NCBI RefSeq assembly: GCF_964656455.1
Contig: NC_135719.1
Location: forward strand, 68,250,283-68,314,282
Direction of reading: 5' to 3'
From: Halichoerus grypus
Taxonomy: Eukaryota > Chordata > Mammalia > Carnivora > Phocidae
DNA: 64,000 nt
Shown: piece after piece, positions 41,301 to 52,355 of the stretch
How positions within the stretch are numbered: position 1 is the first letter of the stretch
Layout of the letters: every line of letters begins with the position of its first letter
Program-made: the position numbers and the translations under genes
Notes under the pieces: generated by a model
Database searches by the model: none
What the model saw: the letters and a program-made list of their open reading frames with translations, nothing else
What the model was told of the DNA's origin: nothing

Positions 41301-44300
41301 CCCAGCATAGGAGCAGCTGAGCAATCCAGCAGCTGACACCAGAGACCCTCCCATTAGGCGCAGTCCCATAACATCCGCCTTTCCTTCAGATTCTTCTGCC
41401 TCTGCCCGAAGACATAGCCCCCCAAACTCCTCCAGCACCACGGGCTGCCAGGCAGAGCCAGTGACACCACCCCCTGCTGCTGCCCCAAGGCTGATGTCTC
41501 CCAACCCAGCCCAGCCTGAGAGGTGGACTGTCACAGTCCCGAGCCGCACTGGCCTCCACCTGGTCCTGGGTCCAGGCCGATCCCACAGCCAGTAATGTTC
41601 ATCTTCTCTCTCTGTTCCCCCACCTTGCCCATCCTGCTGGGCTAATTCCAAACACACCAGATTAGGTATCAACTCCTTTCCCATTAACCCTACCGCAGCA
41701 TTCCCCCACCCCCCATACAAAGCCCTTCGGTTAGGTTCTTACCCTGGGGTGTGGGCGGGAGCCCCTCATGGAGGCTGCAGCTCCGGCCTCAGCCGGCAGC
41801 TTGAGGGAAGAGTCTGCCGCACTTGGGGTGGTGGGGGGGGCGCTTGATGGGGAGGGCGGCGCCTGGGCGGGGAAGAGGGGCTGGTCCATGACGAGGCACT
41901 GGAGACTTAACTGTTTCTTTGCCTTCATCATGTCAGTGCTCTGGGGCTTCTGCTTGGCTCTGGGGGGCTGAGGAGTTGTCTAGCAGCTCAAAGAGCCCGG
42001 GTGGTCTCCAATGGCCCACAGGGCCCTTCTCCCCCCCAATGCTGTTTAGTCAAGACATACTCTTTTAGTACCAGCCAAAAGCCCTGTGTTAGGGCACACT
42101 GCAGGGATACAGGAGGTATGGGCTGCCTGGGCCCTCCCCCTTTCCTCAGGAACCATCTGCCGCCTCTCCCTTCAGATCCAGGGAATGACCTTCAATTCCT
42201 GGAGGAGCAGGAGACAAAGGGGCTGGGACCCACAAGAATGAAGAGTGAGGGGACTGCTTGAGATGAAGGCTGGGGATGGGGTTGTGCCGGGTTCTGTGGG
42301 CTTCTGAGCCACAGCTGCAGAAACCAGGGGAAGGTAGAAATAAGTCTCATTTTAGATTGCAGGGTAGGTTGAAATTCTGGAGTGGACACTTGATCCCTAG
42401 CCCATCTGGGGTGGGGCACAGGGACCCTGGGAGCTGTATGTAGTTCTATGCCAAGTAGCCCCACACTAGCACTGATACTTGGAATTCTTGGGTCATTGAA
42501 TCTGAAGAGGCTGGGTGCTTTCTGCTTTTCAGTGAAAGAGTTAACAGGGACCAAGGAGGATCACCAGGGCCCCAGGCCCAAGCAAGATTTTCTTACTATA
42601 GGCCAATTATTAAGTCCAGCATAAAGTACTCTTTGGGTTAAAACAAATCTTATGAATTTGTAGGGTCTTGGGTCCCTGTGTTCTCCTTGTCTCTGTACTT
42701 TTCTATTTCTCTCTGATGTCTCTTTCTTATACTATCTTGATCCTTCCAATGTTGGTCCTGTTTCCCTTAGTCTCTACCTCTGTCTCAGGACTCAAAAGAC
42801 TCAAAGGGAGGATCTCGAGAGCTCTAGCACACAGTTCCAACCCAGTGATGCTCATGCTCCCACAGAGTCCTTCCTTGCCCTCTTCCCTTCCATCAACCCT
42901 CCCCAGTCCTGGCCAACTCCTAATGCCTTCCACACATTGACATCCACCCACTCAAACCCCAGCACCAGCCCCACCCTTGCCCCAGACTGCCAAGAGCTGC
43001 TTTTGAAGGTCAGAGAAGCCAAAATAGTCTTTGCTCTCAGCATCCCCCTTCCCCCCCCTTAACTGTAGCCAGAGGAGAGGAGGAGCTGAGTCACCAGAAC
43101 TGGGGGGGGGGGGGGGGGAAGAGGAGGAGGAATCCTTGCTTAGATCCGGAGATGCAAAGCAGCAACATGGCAACAGCCCCATTTGGATTGGGAGGCCATC
43201 TGCAGAGATACACAACACAAACCAGGCTGAGTTCTGAGCATCACAAAAGGAAAACGCCTCCCTTCTGCAACTTCATATTTCTTATTTCTTCCCACCTCAA
43301 ACCTTCTATCTCCTACCTGCTTTCTAGGGCTCTCTGGAGCGTGCTAAGAGGGAAACTTGAGTAGACATTTGGCTTGAGAACAAAATAACATTTCCCAGCC
43401 CAATGCAGAGCCCACCCTTATTCTCAGCTGCTGCCCCCAAGGGCCACACCCTGGGCATAGTTCCAACTCACGCTGGAGTTTTCCTTCAGCCCTCACCCTC
43501 TGAACAGCCACCCACCACAACTGACCCTCCACCTGCTGTGTTCCTAGGCTCTGCTGCAATGAAATGATGAGATGCCGAAGAGAGAGAGGCCTGAGCTCAG
43601 ACCCAAAATGCGACTAGAAGTCCTGGATTTGAGATGTGACTCCACCATTTTATTAATCATGCTGTTAAACAAGCCACTTAACCTCTCTGAAAGCTTGTTT
43701 CCTGAACTATAAAATGAGCATAGTGTTAGCACCACCTTTTAATAATGCAGGGAGGAATGAATTGCATAGAAGATAAAAAAGTGCTTCATTCCTAGAATCC
43801 TAAACCTGCAGTGCACACATGACACTGGAAGTCTGTCTCTCTTTTGTGGAAGATTTATGATCAGGGAAATCCTAATCAGAATCTCAGACCAGACCAACTC
43901 TAGAGTATACCCTTATCTCCCAAGTAAGCCCAGAATTGGAGATGCCTGCAGGAAGGGACTTAAAATACTATTCATGTTCACTGCTCTCCCATTTCAGACA
44001 GCAGTGCAGACCCCCAGTTGTAGGGGCCAGTGAGCTACTATATTAATACAGAATGACTTTCATGTTTGCAGAAGTAACAGAACTACCACCTTCAGAGCAC
44101 ATCAGTGGTAATGGAGAGTAACAGAAGGCCTAAAACTCGTCCTTCAGTATGTTTCTTAGAGTCTTAAAATATCAATCATGAATTATATATTATGAAAGTC
44201 TCTCCCTTTCCTATAGGTGCCCAATAGTAGAAGTATCAGAGTGTTGTTTAAACTCAGTTTTCCATGTCCTAATAGTTTCTGGGTTTGTTTTATAATGCTT

Positions 44301-47300
44301 GGAAGCTCCAGATTCTCTGTAGGATTTAGAAAGGAAGGCCCCAAGTCACCACTGGAGACTTTCTGGTGCAAAATTCACCTTGTAAAGAAAGCCTTTACCA
44401 GATTTGACCGCTAGAAGGAGCTGGGCCACTGACTCTCCATCAGTGGGTCCTTCTTTTCTGCGTTGGAGACAGTGAGGAGTGGATAGTGGATAGGAAAGAT
44501 TGCACTTGCCCTGACACTGTAGGATACATGTTTGTCCCCTTTCTCGGCTTTGTGTCCCAGGGTTGAGGAGAGGTGAGAAGGATGGTGGCCTTGCCTGTGG
44601 GGTGGGCAGAAAGGATTAAGTCATAATGTACTAGCATATACCCTTAGCCCACCCCAGCAGCCTGGTTCCCCTTGCCTCTCTTCCAGTGGGAGGCTGAAGG
44701 GCGGGGCAGTGTCTGCAGCTGCTCTGGGCTGACTGTTGTTTGTGGGGACAGCTGAAAGAGGAGCCAGCCGGGGTGGGGCTGTGGCTGTCTTGAGCCATGT
44801 GGGTTTTTCCAGGAAATTCTCCACTGTTCTCCAGGGACATAGACAGGCCACCATGAAAATGTCCAAACCTAAAAAAAATTCAGTATGCTCAAGTGAGCCC
44901 TGATCTTGGGACTATTGTCCTATGCTCCTGGCGGACACCACGGCAAAACTCTTTGATTAAAAAAAGGTCAAGTAGGTGTTTATATAGTAGCGCTTATTTC
45001 TGAGAGATGCCTGAGGGTAACTATGCATCTCTCTGTAAGTATGTTCCCAAGGATCCCCGAATGTTAATCTGAAGAATGGCTAAGCATTTCGGTTTAAGTT
45101 CTGTTCATTCTTACACCATTCAAGGAAGCAGCCTACTCTTAAGTTTCTGTGGCCCGGAGGACAAAGTTAGAGAATTCAGTGTGAACTGTTAACATCAGCA
45201 GATATCCCCCCAAACTTCAATTCAGTCATTCATTTTCATCTGCTGTCATCCCCTTATCCAGCTTGCACCAGAGATCCCAGGAGTAATAAATGGCAACACT
45301 GTCAATTTTCAATCATCAGTGCTAATGGAGGAAGCCATGACATGAATAATTCTAAACAGAGGCAGTCTCAAAACAGTGAGTGGCTAGCTTCACAAGAAGC
45401 CAGTCACATCAAGGAGATGCCAGCTTCACATTTTTTAAAATGCTGCACATATTCCTAGGATAAAGGAAGGTTAGTCATATTAACCCTCTCATAGCCTCTC
45501 TCTAGGAGCATCTTTAGAGGAGTCAGTGATCAGGGAAATGACTAAAGATGGGGCAGTTAGCCGGAGGAGTATGAAGAGAAGGGGAGGTGATTATCCACTA
45601 TACTGGATAATTGAGACCTATCTGTATGAGATAGGATTTCAGTCACTTGGTGGCAGTGACTGTTGAGTTGGTTGGATTTTATATTCCATAAAGGCGTTGG
45701 CATATGGATTGGCGTGTCAGCATTTACCGATATCATGACCAGATGCCCACCAATTTATAATGGGACAGAGGGCTTTCTGTAGTCTCCCCACAGATACTGA
45801 CATGGAAGGATAGCTCCTAAAATATTTTCTTAAATCCCTAACCCATTTCTCCCACCCAGCAGAATGGGAAACTGAATCCTGTGAACTTTGATCTCAGAGC
45901 CAAATCTTAGAGTGTGACTAGCTCTTATGGCTGCAAATCCAGGAGACCCTGCTTCCACCCTGGATTTGATGGTGCTCCTCAGCCTTTGGTACGGGGATTC
46001 TGCTCTGCTCTGGAGATCTGTTGGCTGAACTGAAGGAGGAACCAGAAATCCTGAAACCGTAAGCTGTACAAATTGAGGGGAAAGTGCTAAACAAGGACCT
46101 GGGAAGGTGACTGGAGGACTCACAGGTCTCTATAAAGAGAAGCAAGGAGACTAGGATATACAGAAAGGGGAACACAAAAAGAGAGTGGATTTTTGCATGG
46201 GAGATGATTGATCACTCAAGAGCAGTACCTCATTCCCTTAGTGCATGTCAACAGCTGTCCATAAACCACCCTCTTCTCAGGTAGAAATTCTGTTCTGCAG
46301 GCTCCCTCCACCATCATACCAACTGTCTGCAAAGGGTACTGGGTATGCAAGGATAGCTTTGGAGCTTTGCAACTTTCCCCCCAAGAGTCCCTCCCTTCTG
46401 CCCAACCCAAACCTCCCACAAAGCCAGCTCTGCCAGAGAGACTGGACCTCTGCTCTTCTGTAACCAACCCTCACCCAAAGAACTGAGACAAATGACACTA
46501 GTCCTAACCTTTGACCTCTGAGGAGAAGTGAGCTAGGTGCCGGGTGATGAAGAGTCTCAATTGTTGGTTCAAGTCAAAAGATGATAAGTCAATGTTCCAG
46601 GAGAGAATCCCTGTGAGAGAAAAAGAAAAAAAGAGGGCTCTAGATAAGGTCAGTGGAGGTGGACTTAGGGGAGTACTTCCAAAGCTCACAGAAGGGGTAA
46701 GGACAGAGAGAGGATAACGACTGCCATGATCAGCCTCACTGACGTCTTTAAGAAAGGTGGTCTATTTCCCATCCTGTGCCTTTCTTGAGCTTTGCCTCAG
46801 CCAGAGAGAGAAGGGCAGAGTTTAAGCTAAACTTGGTCATTAATGAGTTTGTATGTAGTCATTTTCCTGCAGAGTTGCCCAATTGTGATAGAGGTGACAC
46901 TCAAGGGCCAGTTCCCAGATACTGGGGACTGCCTTCCTGGGCTTTACAGCTAAACAGTATTCTAGACTCTCCTTCTATGCCCCCTCCTTGCCTCCACCCC
47001 TCCGCAGCTTGCTTCCACCCGCAGGGGGCTCCGCAGCACTGCGCCACAGGCAGGCAACTGGAGAGGGAGGTGAGGACTGAGGAGCTTCTGGCCACGAAGG
47101 TCACTCTCTTAGGTTTACCGCTGGCACTGAGAGATTTAAGATTTGTCCGCGGCTTTCAGAAAGCACCCTGTTCCTGTTCAGGGACCCTAAAGAAGAAACT
47201 AAGGTAGGAACATGGACTCTCCAGGGGATGGTGAGGACTCTCAAGACACTTGACCCCAGACACTGCGTGTGGGAGGGGTGTGACCAGAGTGGCCCCAGGG

Positions 47301-47810
47301 GCTGTGTAGAGCTCCCCTGCCTCGGGGGGGGGGGAGGGGGGTTGCGGAACGCCATGGGATGTGCGGGAGGGATGGGGAAGCGAAGGTTAGTAGCTAGAGA
47401 CGATACGGACGCACGACATGGAAGATGCAGGTGCCCGGGGCTGATGATTCAGATTAACAGGGAGCGCAGATCTCAGTCAGTGCAACCTAGGGATGGAGAA
47501 TGCAGACGTACACAGATGGCGGAGAAGCACGGGATGGAGGATGCCCCAAGCACGGCCAGGACAGAGGCTCACCTTGTTCAAGGTGGGCCCGCACGGCCCT
47601 CAGCTGACTCTCTGTACCGATATCACCGATCACGATGAGCAAAGAGTGTTTCCGCAGGTCCCAGCGTGCTGCCGCCACTGCGGCTCCGGCCTCGCACAGC
47701 GGCTCCGCGGGGTTCTGAGCCAGCAGAGCGCCGGGGCTTCGGAGCCCCAGCCCGGGGCTTGTCTCCATGGCAACGCCGCTAGGCCGCCCGGGCCCAGCCT
47801 CGGTCTCCAT
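29173..47810 (-). CDS. MAP1A: MAP1A, complete coding region (gene-level entry; exons listed separately)
   Basis: Microtubule-associated protein 1A is a neuronal, mainly dendritic protein that binds and stabilises microtubules; the precursor is cleaved into a heavy chain and light chain LC2. Seven exons (47810-47573, 46610-46509, 38772-38690, 38424-38284, 38046-29883, 29731-29511, 29328-29173) join in phase to a stop, giving about 3,034 residues from the first ATG. The classical product starts at MDAVAEFSEY (37896), about 2,796 residues against roughly 2,800 in human. Order: N-terminal MAP1 homology region, Lys/Glu-rich tubulin-binding block, acidic phosphoprotein core, DK-x-LEQK repeats, Pro/Ser-rich part, basic LC2 region and conserved C-terminal domain ending ESFPACKIEF. 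Divergent from the TP53BP1 side, convergent with PPIP5K1. Confidence 0.97.
29511..29731 (-). CDS. MAP1A: MAP1A exon 6 (LC2 C-terminal domain, first half)
   Basis: Acceptor GTCTCTACAG, donor CTTCAG/GTGAGT. It encodes ALGSKGGSGPPVYVDLAY, IPNHCSGKTADLDFFRRV, RASYYVVSGNDPVNGEPS and RAVLDALLEGKAQWGENLQ, the highly conserved MAP1 C-terminal domain that mediates light-chain/heavy-chain association. Confidence 0.96.
29883..38046 (-). CDS. MAP1A: MAP1A giant exon 5 (heavy chain and start of LC2)
   Basis: One exon of 8,164 bases begins IAQLLSNRDPGIQAFLTV after CTTCTAG and ends at CCAT/GTAAGT. The classical start ATG is at 37896. Residues (short form) about 28-110 hold the conserved GGFLKLSKPCCYIFPGGRGD and LLTHIGADNLPGINGLLQRK; this resembles a metallo-beta-lactamase fold that has lost its metal ligands. 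Residues about 385-470 form the KKE-rich microtubule-binding block. Residues about 1350-1565 are imperfect 7-residue repeats of LEQKDKA type. Acidic and SP/TP-rich stretches fill the rest, including the MAP1-conserved DETPPTSASDSGSSQSDSDV. A basic stretch (REKEKAQGRVGRRAPGRAKP) marks LC2 near the end. Confidence 0.98.
33200..33840 (-). repeat. MAP1A: Imperfect 21-bp coding repeats (LEQKDKA heptads) in MAP1A
   Basis: The exon repeats a 7-residue unit such as LEQKDKA, LEPKDKD, LEEKDET about 25-30 times, read on the minus strand as variants of GAACAAAAAGACAAG. The unit is a multiple of three, and the heptad period with leucine suits a charged helical rod. The human protein has the same type of array with a different unit order. 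Confidence 0.9.
38284..38424 (-). CDS. MAP1A: MAP1A exon 4 (long isoform)
   Basis: A 47-codon, phase-0 exon flanked by CCTTCCAG and CAGAG/GTAAGG. It reads VHHLLSSPSAHKLLILSGQ, SLEPGGDLILQSGTYSYQ, NFAQVLHNPE, matching the MAP1B segment HKLLVLTGQCFENTGELILQ. Confidence 0.94.
38690..38772 (-). CDS. MAP1A: MAP1A exon 3 (long isoform)
   Basis: The acceptor is CTCCCTCAG and the donor GGAG/GTAAGA. The 83-base exon encodes GQRTLSHQSEILETIILV then NPSADSISSE, matching MAP1B HHRSDVLETVVLINPSDEAVSTE. A 7.7-kb intron separates it from exon 2. Confidence 0.94.
41743..42000 (-). promoter_or_regulatory. MAP1A: Candidate internal first exon/promoter of MAP1A in intron 2
   Basis: On the minus strand a GC- and CpG-rich stretch ends in a strong donor (CCCAGG/GTAAGA at 41743). 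It contains a short frame beginning MMKAKKQLSLQCLVMDQPLF. Joined to exon 3 in this phase the frame stops soon, so it would act as a 5' leader with translation from the downstream MDAVAEF start. An intronic MAP1A promoter producing the short form has been described in human; linking it to this place is inference. Confidence 0.4.
43102..43118. repeat. Poly-G run, 17 bases
   Basis: Seventeen consecutive G inside MAP1A intron 2, a possible four-stranded DNA former and a likely length-variable site or assembly error. Confidence 0.9.
46509..46610 (-). CDS. MAP1A: MAP1A exon 2 (long isoform)
   Basis: After a CTCTCACAG acceptor it reads GILSWNIDLSSFDLNQQL and RLFITRHLAHFSSEVKG, with donor AAAG/GTTAGG. 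It is collinear with MAP1B (SWDTNLIECNLDQELKLFVSRHSARFSPEVPG), confirming the exon and its phase (1 at both borders). Confidence 0.93.
46611..47572 (-). other. MAP1A: MAP1A intron 1
   Basis: A 962-base intron of moderately GC-rich unique sequence with a G-run at 47324-47342. No repeat or exon is recognised. Confidence 0.85.
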
Positions 47811-48120
47811 GGAAACTCCGTTGGAGTGCTAGGCCGGCAGCGTCCGCTGCAGGGAGAGTGTGCGCGGTTCTTAAAGGCAGGCGGCAGGAACCGTTCATTG
47901 GCTGATGCCTGTCAGGGGGTGGAGCCCTGGCGCCGCAGGGGCCGGGCTGGGGCAGCGATGCTCCCGCCCTGCGGACACCCGGGGCCGAGGGGTGGTGGCT
48001 GCCCCTGTCATCCCCCTCGCCTTTTCCATAAGGAGCACCCACCCCGACTTGGGCAGGGGTGGGGCTCTGAGGGACTCGGTGGAGGGGCGAGTCGATTGCC
48101 TCGGCGCCGGAAGAAGCTTC
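47560..48120. promoter_or_regulatory. CpG island promoter, MAP1A upstream promoter, probably shared with TP53BP1
   Basis: This stretch is very GC-rich with frequent CpG, unlike either flank, and covers MAP1A exon 1 and the sequence upstream of it. ATTGG at 47900-47904 is a CCAAT box in MAP1A orientation, about 90 bases upstream of the first ATG. In human the long TP53BP1 transcript starts a few hundred bases away in the opposite direction, so a bidirectional promoter is expected; I could not recognise the TP53BP1 exon itself. Confidence 0.75.
47573..47810 (-). CDS. MAP1A: MAP1A exon 1, N terminus of the long isoform
   Basis: The exon encodes METEAGPGRPSGVAMETSPG and continues through WDLRKHSLLIVIGDIGTE to RAVRAHLEQG, ending at CAAG/GTGAGC (phase 1). 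The LLIVIGDIGTESQLR stretch corresponds to the MAP1B N terminus (LLVVVGEIVTEEHLR), so this is the MAP1B-like extension of the long isoform. Two in-frame ATGs are possible, 47810 and 47768; the second has G at -3 and G at +4 and is the better initiation context, while the first has T at -3. The exon lies in a CpG island. Confidence 0.88.
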
Positions 48121-48262
48121 TAGTTAGGATGTTTCCAGATAAGTACTGTCTGGCAATTCCGCAGCCTCGCCAGATCTGAGGGGAGCCATATTGTCCCTCT
48201 TCTCTGTCTCCCAGTTTGTATCGTTGTCTCCATCTGTGTGCCGGTGTATTATCATTGTCTGG

Positions 48263-48267
<5 letters not shown>

Positions 48268-48296
<29 letters not shown>
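48268..48296. repeat. Poly-T run, 29 bases
   Basis: An uninterrupted T run lies just past the CpG island. It could be a simple repeat or the tail of a lost antisense retroposon; no element body is seen beside it. Confidence 0.9.
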
Positions 48297-50113
48297 GGTC
48301 CCCGCGTGCCAGGGTCCTATATTCCCTCCTCGGTTTACTTGTCCTATTGCCCCAGGCTGGGGAATGCTCAGGAAGGCTGCGCAGTATTGGAGGGACAGAA
48401 TGACCTTCCAGCCCTGAGTCCCTGGTGAGTTGCTGTGCCGAAGATAGGGTTTGGCTAGTCTCCATATCTGCTGAGTGCAGGACTCCAGTGCAATGAGCTC
48501 AGACTGCAGCAAGGGGGATCTGAGTAAAACGCAGGAAAGACCTTCCCAGCTACAAGTAATGTGACACAGTGAGTTGGGTAAACTTGGGAGACAGTGGTAT
48601 TACTTTCCCCAGGGAATTCTCAAAACAGAAGGGGCACTGTTTGAACCAAAGAGGCTGACCAGTCCAAAACCAAAGAACCAGGGGATGGGAAAGAGGACTG
48701 AGGAGGCTGGCACTGTTTTATGACCGACTAGAATATTCTTGTAAAAATGGTGTGTGCTGTTAAGTCTTACCACCCCCGTTCCTCAGTGTGTCCACATCAC
48801 GTACTCTGCACTCCAGCATCTTCTTTTACCCAAGATTCTGAATCATTCTGTGCATGTATGTATCAGATAGAGAACCTGTCTTTCATGCTTGGGCTCCAGC
48901 AGCTCTTTGCCTTACATTTTTGGGGATAGTACAGGGTAGAAAGGAGCACAGTTCCTGATTCTAATCCCCCTCCTCTCTGGAGGCCCTGAGGAGGATTAGA
49001 CAGTGCCTGCATACTAAGTACCTCACTGCAGTCCTAGTCCTTATCATGGGGCATGTGTGATAGCCCAAGAGCCAGTCTACTCTGCAGTCAGTTTGGATAT
49101 GACCTTACCTGAAACTAATATTATATGTCCATTATATCTCAATTAAAAAAAAATGGATATGGCTCTGAAAATCCCTTCCGTAGCAGAGAAGGAGAAATAA
49201 GTACTAGCAGAACATCAGATGGTGGTGGTGCTTCACCTTGTATGACACATGAAACAATGTTCCGCTACATCTCTGCCCCACCATTTGCAGATCTGAATCT
49301 GGCAAAGCTTGGAGAGATGTGCAGTTCTCCTCTTCCGCAACCAGACAAGAGTGCCACGTGGAGGCAGAAAGCCAGAATAGGCTGTAGGGAGAAGAAGGGG
49401 ACAGTTTCTATAGCAACTGTAAAGATGAGACCTTTAACTACCACAGAGCCTCGGAATAAGGGTCAGCAGCAGTTAACCACAGGCTCTGCTTTCATCAAGT
49501 CTGACAAAGAAGTTAGACAATAGATCTGAATGGTATAGGGAAGGACCACACACTGATCAGATGGTAGGGGCACAAATTCAGGTCTATGATCTCAGGCCCT
49601 CCTAGAATTAGGTTTTGTTAATTACAGCTGCAAAGGCAGACTATGATAATACTAAATTGCACATATAGGCTGGATGAGCATTCAGCACAGGCTGTTCTTT
49701 AAAAGGCAGAAAATGTCATAGAAAGATTGACTGCAGGTATGTCTTAATTACGCCACTCTTTCCTTAGTTAACAGTATCCCAGCCATTGGGTGATGATTCC
49801 GGTAGCATCATCATATTATCAGAAAATATTTTCAAGCATCAAATGGCACACAGCACCATGTGCACAATGCTCTATAAAGAAAACTATGGAGGTTAGCATC
49901 AGTATCTGTGTTCCAGAATTTTAGAACTGAAGACAGAAAACACTTATGTACATATGTAAAAGGCATAGAAAGCTGAATAAAAATATTAAAGAAATACATG
50001 CATGAATTGCAAAGTATATAAACCTCTATTTTGTGTTTAGGAAGAGGGTGCTGTGGCAGGAGCCTAATAGTAAAAGGATGTCACCGCAAAGACCAGTCCA
50101 AAGGGATTACTGG

Positions 50114-50314
50114 GGGGCGCCTGGGTGGCTCAGTCGTTAAGCGGCTGACTTCGGCTCAGGTCATGATCCCAGGGTCCTGGGATCGAGCCCCGCACTGGGC
50201 TCCCTGCTCTGCGGGAAGCCTGCTTCTCCCTCTCCCACTCCCCCTGCTTGTGTTCCCACTCTCGCTGTGTCTCTCTCTTTCAAATAAATAAATAAAATCT
50301 TAAACAAAAAAAAC
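50114..50314 (+). mobile_element. SINEC copy, sense, with target-site duplication
   Basis: Complete young-type copy between GGGATTACTGG repeats (50103-50113, 50315-50325). Confidence 0.95.
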
Positions 50315-52043
50315 GGGATTACTGGGCACCTGTGATATGCATGATTGTGAGGAACCCACATTAGTGTGTGGTGGTTATAGAGCCCACTTCAGTGTTTCAT
50401 TTAACTATTGACCCCTGGAATGACCAAATCTGATCTTTTGGGAACTCCCTTATTCTGTAGTTTCTTCCACACTCTTGTCGTGTAGGATTAGGAGATACAG
50501 TGATTACAACCAATGCTTTTCAAACTATTTGTGGTGAAGGACCCTTGAATTGTAGAAGGGGTCACTGGGGATCTACCACTGAAAGGGGAGATTAGAGGAG
50601 ATGCAAAAGGAAGACGCTATTATAGGCTCTTTCCTTGGGTGTGCACTGCAGTGGGCACAAGGCAGAAAACAGTATAAATCTGGAATAGTATGAAAGGTAA
50701 TTGTAGCCTTGGCTAAGCGTAAGCCAGTTAAAGGATTCTCAGACCTTCACCAGTTCACAATATCTAGTGATAAGTTATTGAATAGGTACATTATGCACAT
50801 ATTTAACAAAGTAGGAAGGGCATCTCTAAATTTTTTCTGGAAACAATTTCATGTTTGGCATTTAAATTTAAATTAAATTTAAAAATTTCATTGTCCTCAT
50901 GAGAAAATACGAACTTTATTAGGATTAATTACACTCATCTTGAATTATGTGTATGTGGGAAAGGAGGGCACCGTAATGCTTTCAATGCTTAGGGTCTCCA
51001 CAGGACTTAAGCCAGCTCTGATAATTCATAAAGAAAAGACACTGACTCCTCCCTTACTTCTGGCCTGATGAATGTCATGAGTTTTTCTGAGGATCTGAGC
51101 TCATTTGACAGAATTCCAGCCTGCTCTGCCAGATTGCATGGTCTTATCAACTAAAATATCCAAAAGGAGCTGCATGCAGCTCAGATTCCCACCCTGTACT
51201 CAGTTCTGCCTATAAAGCATTCTTTACACAGAGAGAGGCGTGTTGGATTACAGGATTGCTGTGTCAGAGGTTTATCCTTGGCTTTTGGGGAAAATACTAT
51301 GATCATAATGCATACCAGCAGCCATAGGGTCACCTCTTAGCATGAACAGCTGGTTTATCTGCAGAGGCACTGAGTAAAATAATCTCTGAAAAGGTTGAGG
51401 TGGGGGAGAAATCTGCATTTATTACTATGTCTGGCACACAGAGGAGGTCCACAGTAATTATCTGTTGGATAATTTTCCCAATTGCTATTTGTTAACATTA
51501 AATAACGGGAAAAGCACAGGCACTGGATTTACCCTCTCCCCAGAGAACATTCCAAAAGGACAATGAAGATATTTACCCCTTTTCCTCCCTTACTCCCCTC
51601 ATTCTTTTGTTGAAGAAAGTAGTTCCCAAAAGTAAAAAAGAAACATTTAGAGATACTATCTTCCTTTAGCCATTCCACTAGCCTGTGAGATGGAAGTTAG
51701 TGTTTGGTTGTGGCCACCATTTTCCTTTAGCCTTCTGAGCAAAGCCACTCTTACTACAGGAACCTCTAAGGATTTTCTTGTGGTGATGGACATGCTGGTC
51801 ATAAAGATAATCCAAATTTAAGTGTATAACTTAGTTTTGAGGCCATGCCTGTGTATGAATCAAATTTTACATCATTTTTAAAGGTATTTGTAGAATAGAG
51901 TTGCTTTCCTTGAAGGAATGCTTGGGTTGAAGAAGTATCGTTCCCTTCTCAGTGTCACAAAACCACAGTTAACTTTTCCCTTCCTTCTTCTTTTCTTGAA
52001 GATCCTTCATAATATACCCTAACTTCCCTTTCTAATACTACCT

Positions 52044-52220
52044 TTTTTAAAAAAGATTTTATTTATTTGTTTAACACAGAGAGAGAGAGAGTGCGCAAGC
52101 AGGCAGAGCGAGAAGGAGAAGCTGAGCAGAGAGCCTGATGCAGGGCTCAATGCCAGGGCCCTGGGGTCATGACCTGAGCCAAAGGCAGATGCTTAACCAA
52201 CTGAGCCACCCAGGCATCCC
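52044..52220 (-). mobile_element. SINEC copy, antisense
   Basis: AAAGATTTTATTTATTTG to GAGCCACCCAGGCATCCC; flanks TCTAATACTACCT / TCTAACATTACCT. Confidence 0.94.
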
Positions 52221-52296
52221 TCTAACATTACCTCTTGCAAATACTTTGCCTTAACCCTTAGTCAGTCAATCTGAGCCACTTGCCTTTCCTTCATTC

Positions 52297-52316
52297 TTTT
52301 TTTTTTTTTTAAGATT

Positions 52317-52355
<39 letters not shown>

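Larger units (their letters stand above)
38773..46508 (-). other. MAP1A: MAP1A intron 2 (7.7 kb)
   Basis: The intron is nearly free of SINEs, unlike the rest of the window. It has GC-rich patches at about 40.7-41.0 kb (GT-rich then CTCCGCCCCCACC) and 41.74-42.0 kb, and a run of 17 G at 43102-43118. No convincing additional coding exon is seen. Confidence 0.8.

Noticed and set aside
40541..41720. Minus-strand frames of 190-224 codons in MAP1A intron 2
   Set aside because: GC-rich, proline/serine-rich composition without conserved motifs or in-phase splice sites; kept only as possible promoter-region sequence.
46776..47207. 143-codon plus-strand frame in MAP1A intron 1
   Set aside because: No homology recognised; it lies antisense to MAP1A and next to a CpG island where chance open frames are common.
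49125..49523. 132-codon frame as a possible TP53BP1 exon
   Set aside because: It starts in LINE-1 tail-like sequence (TATCTCAATTAAAAAAAAAT), lacks similarity to TP53BP1 and has no matching splice borders.
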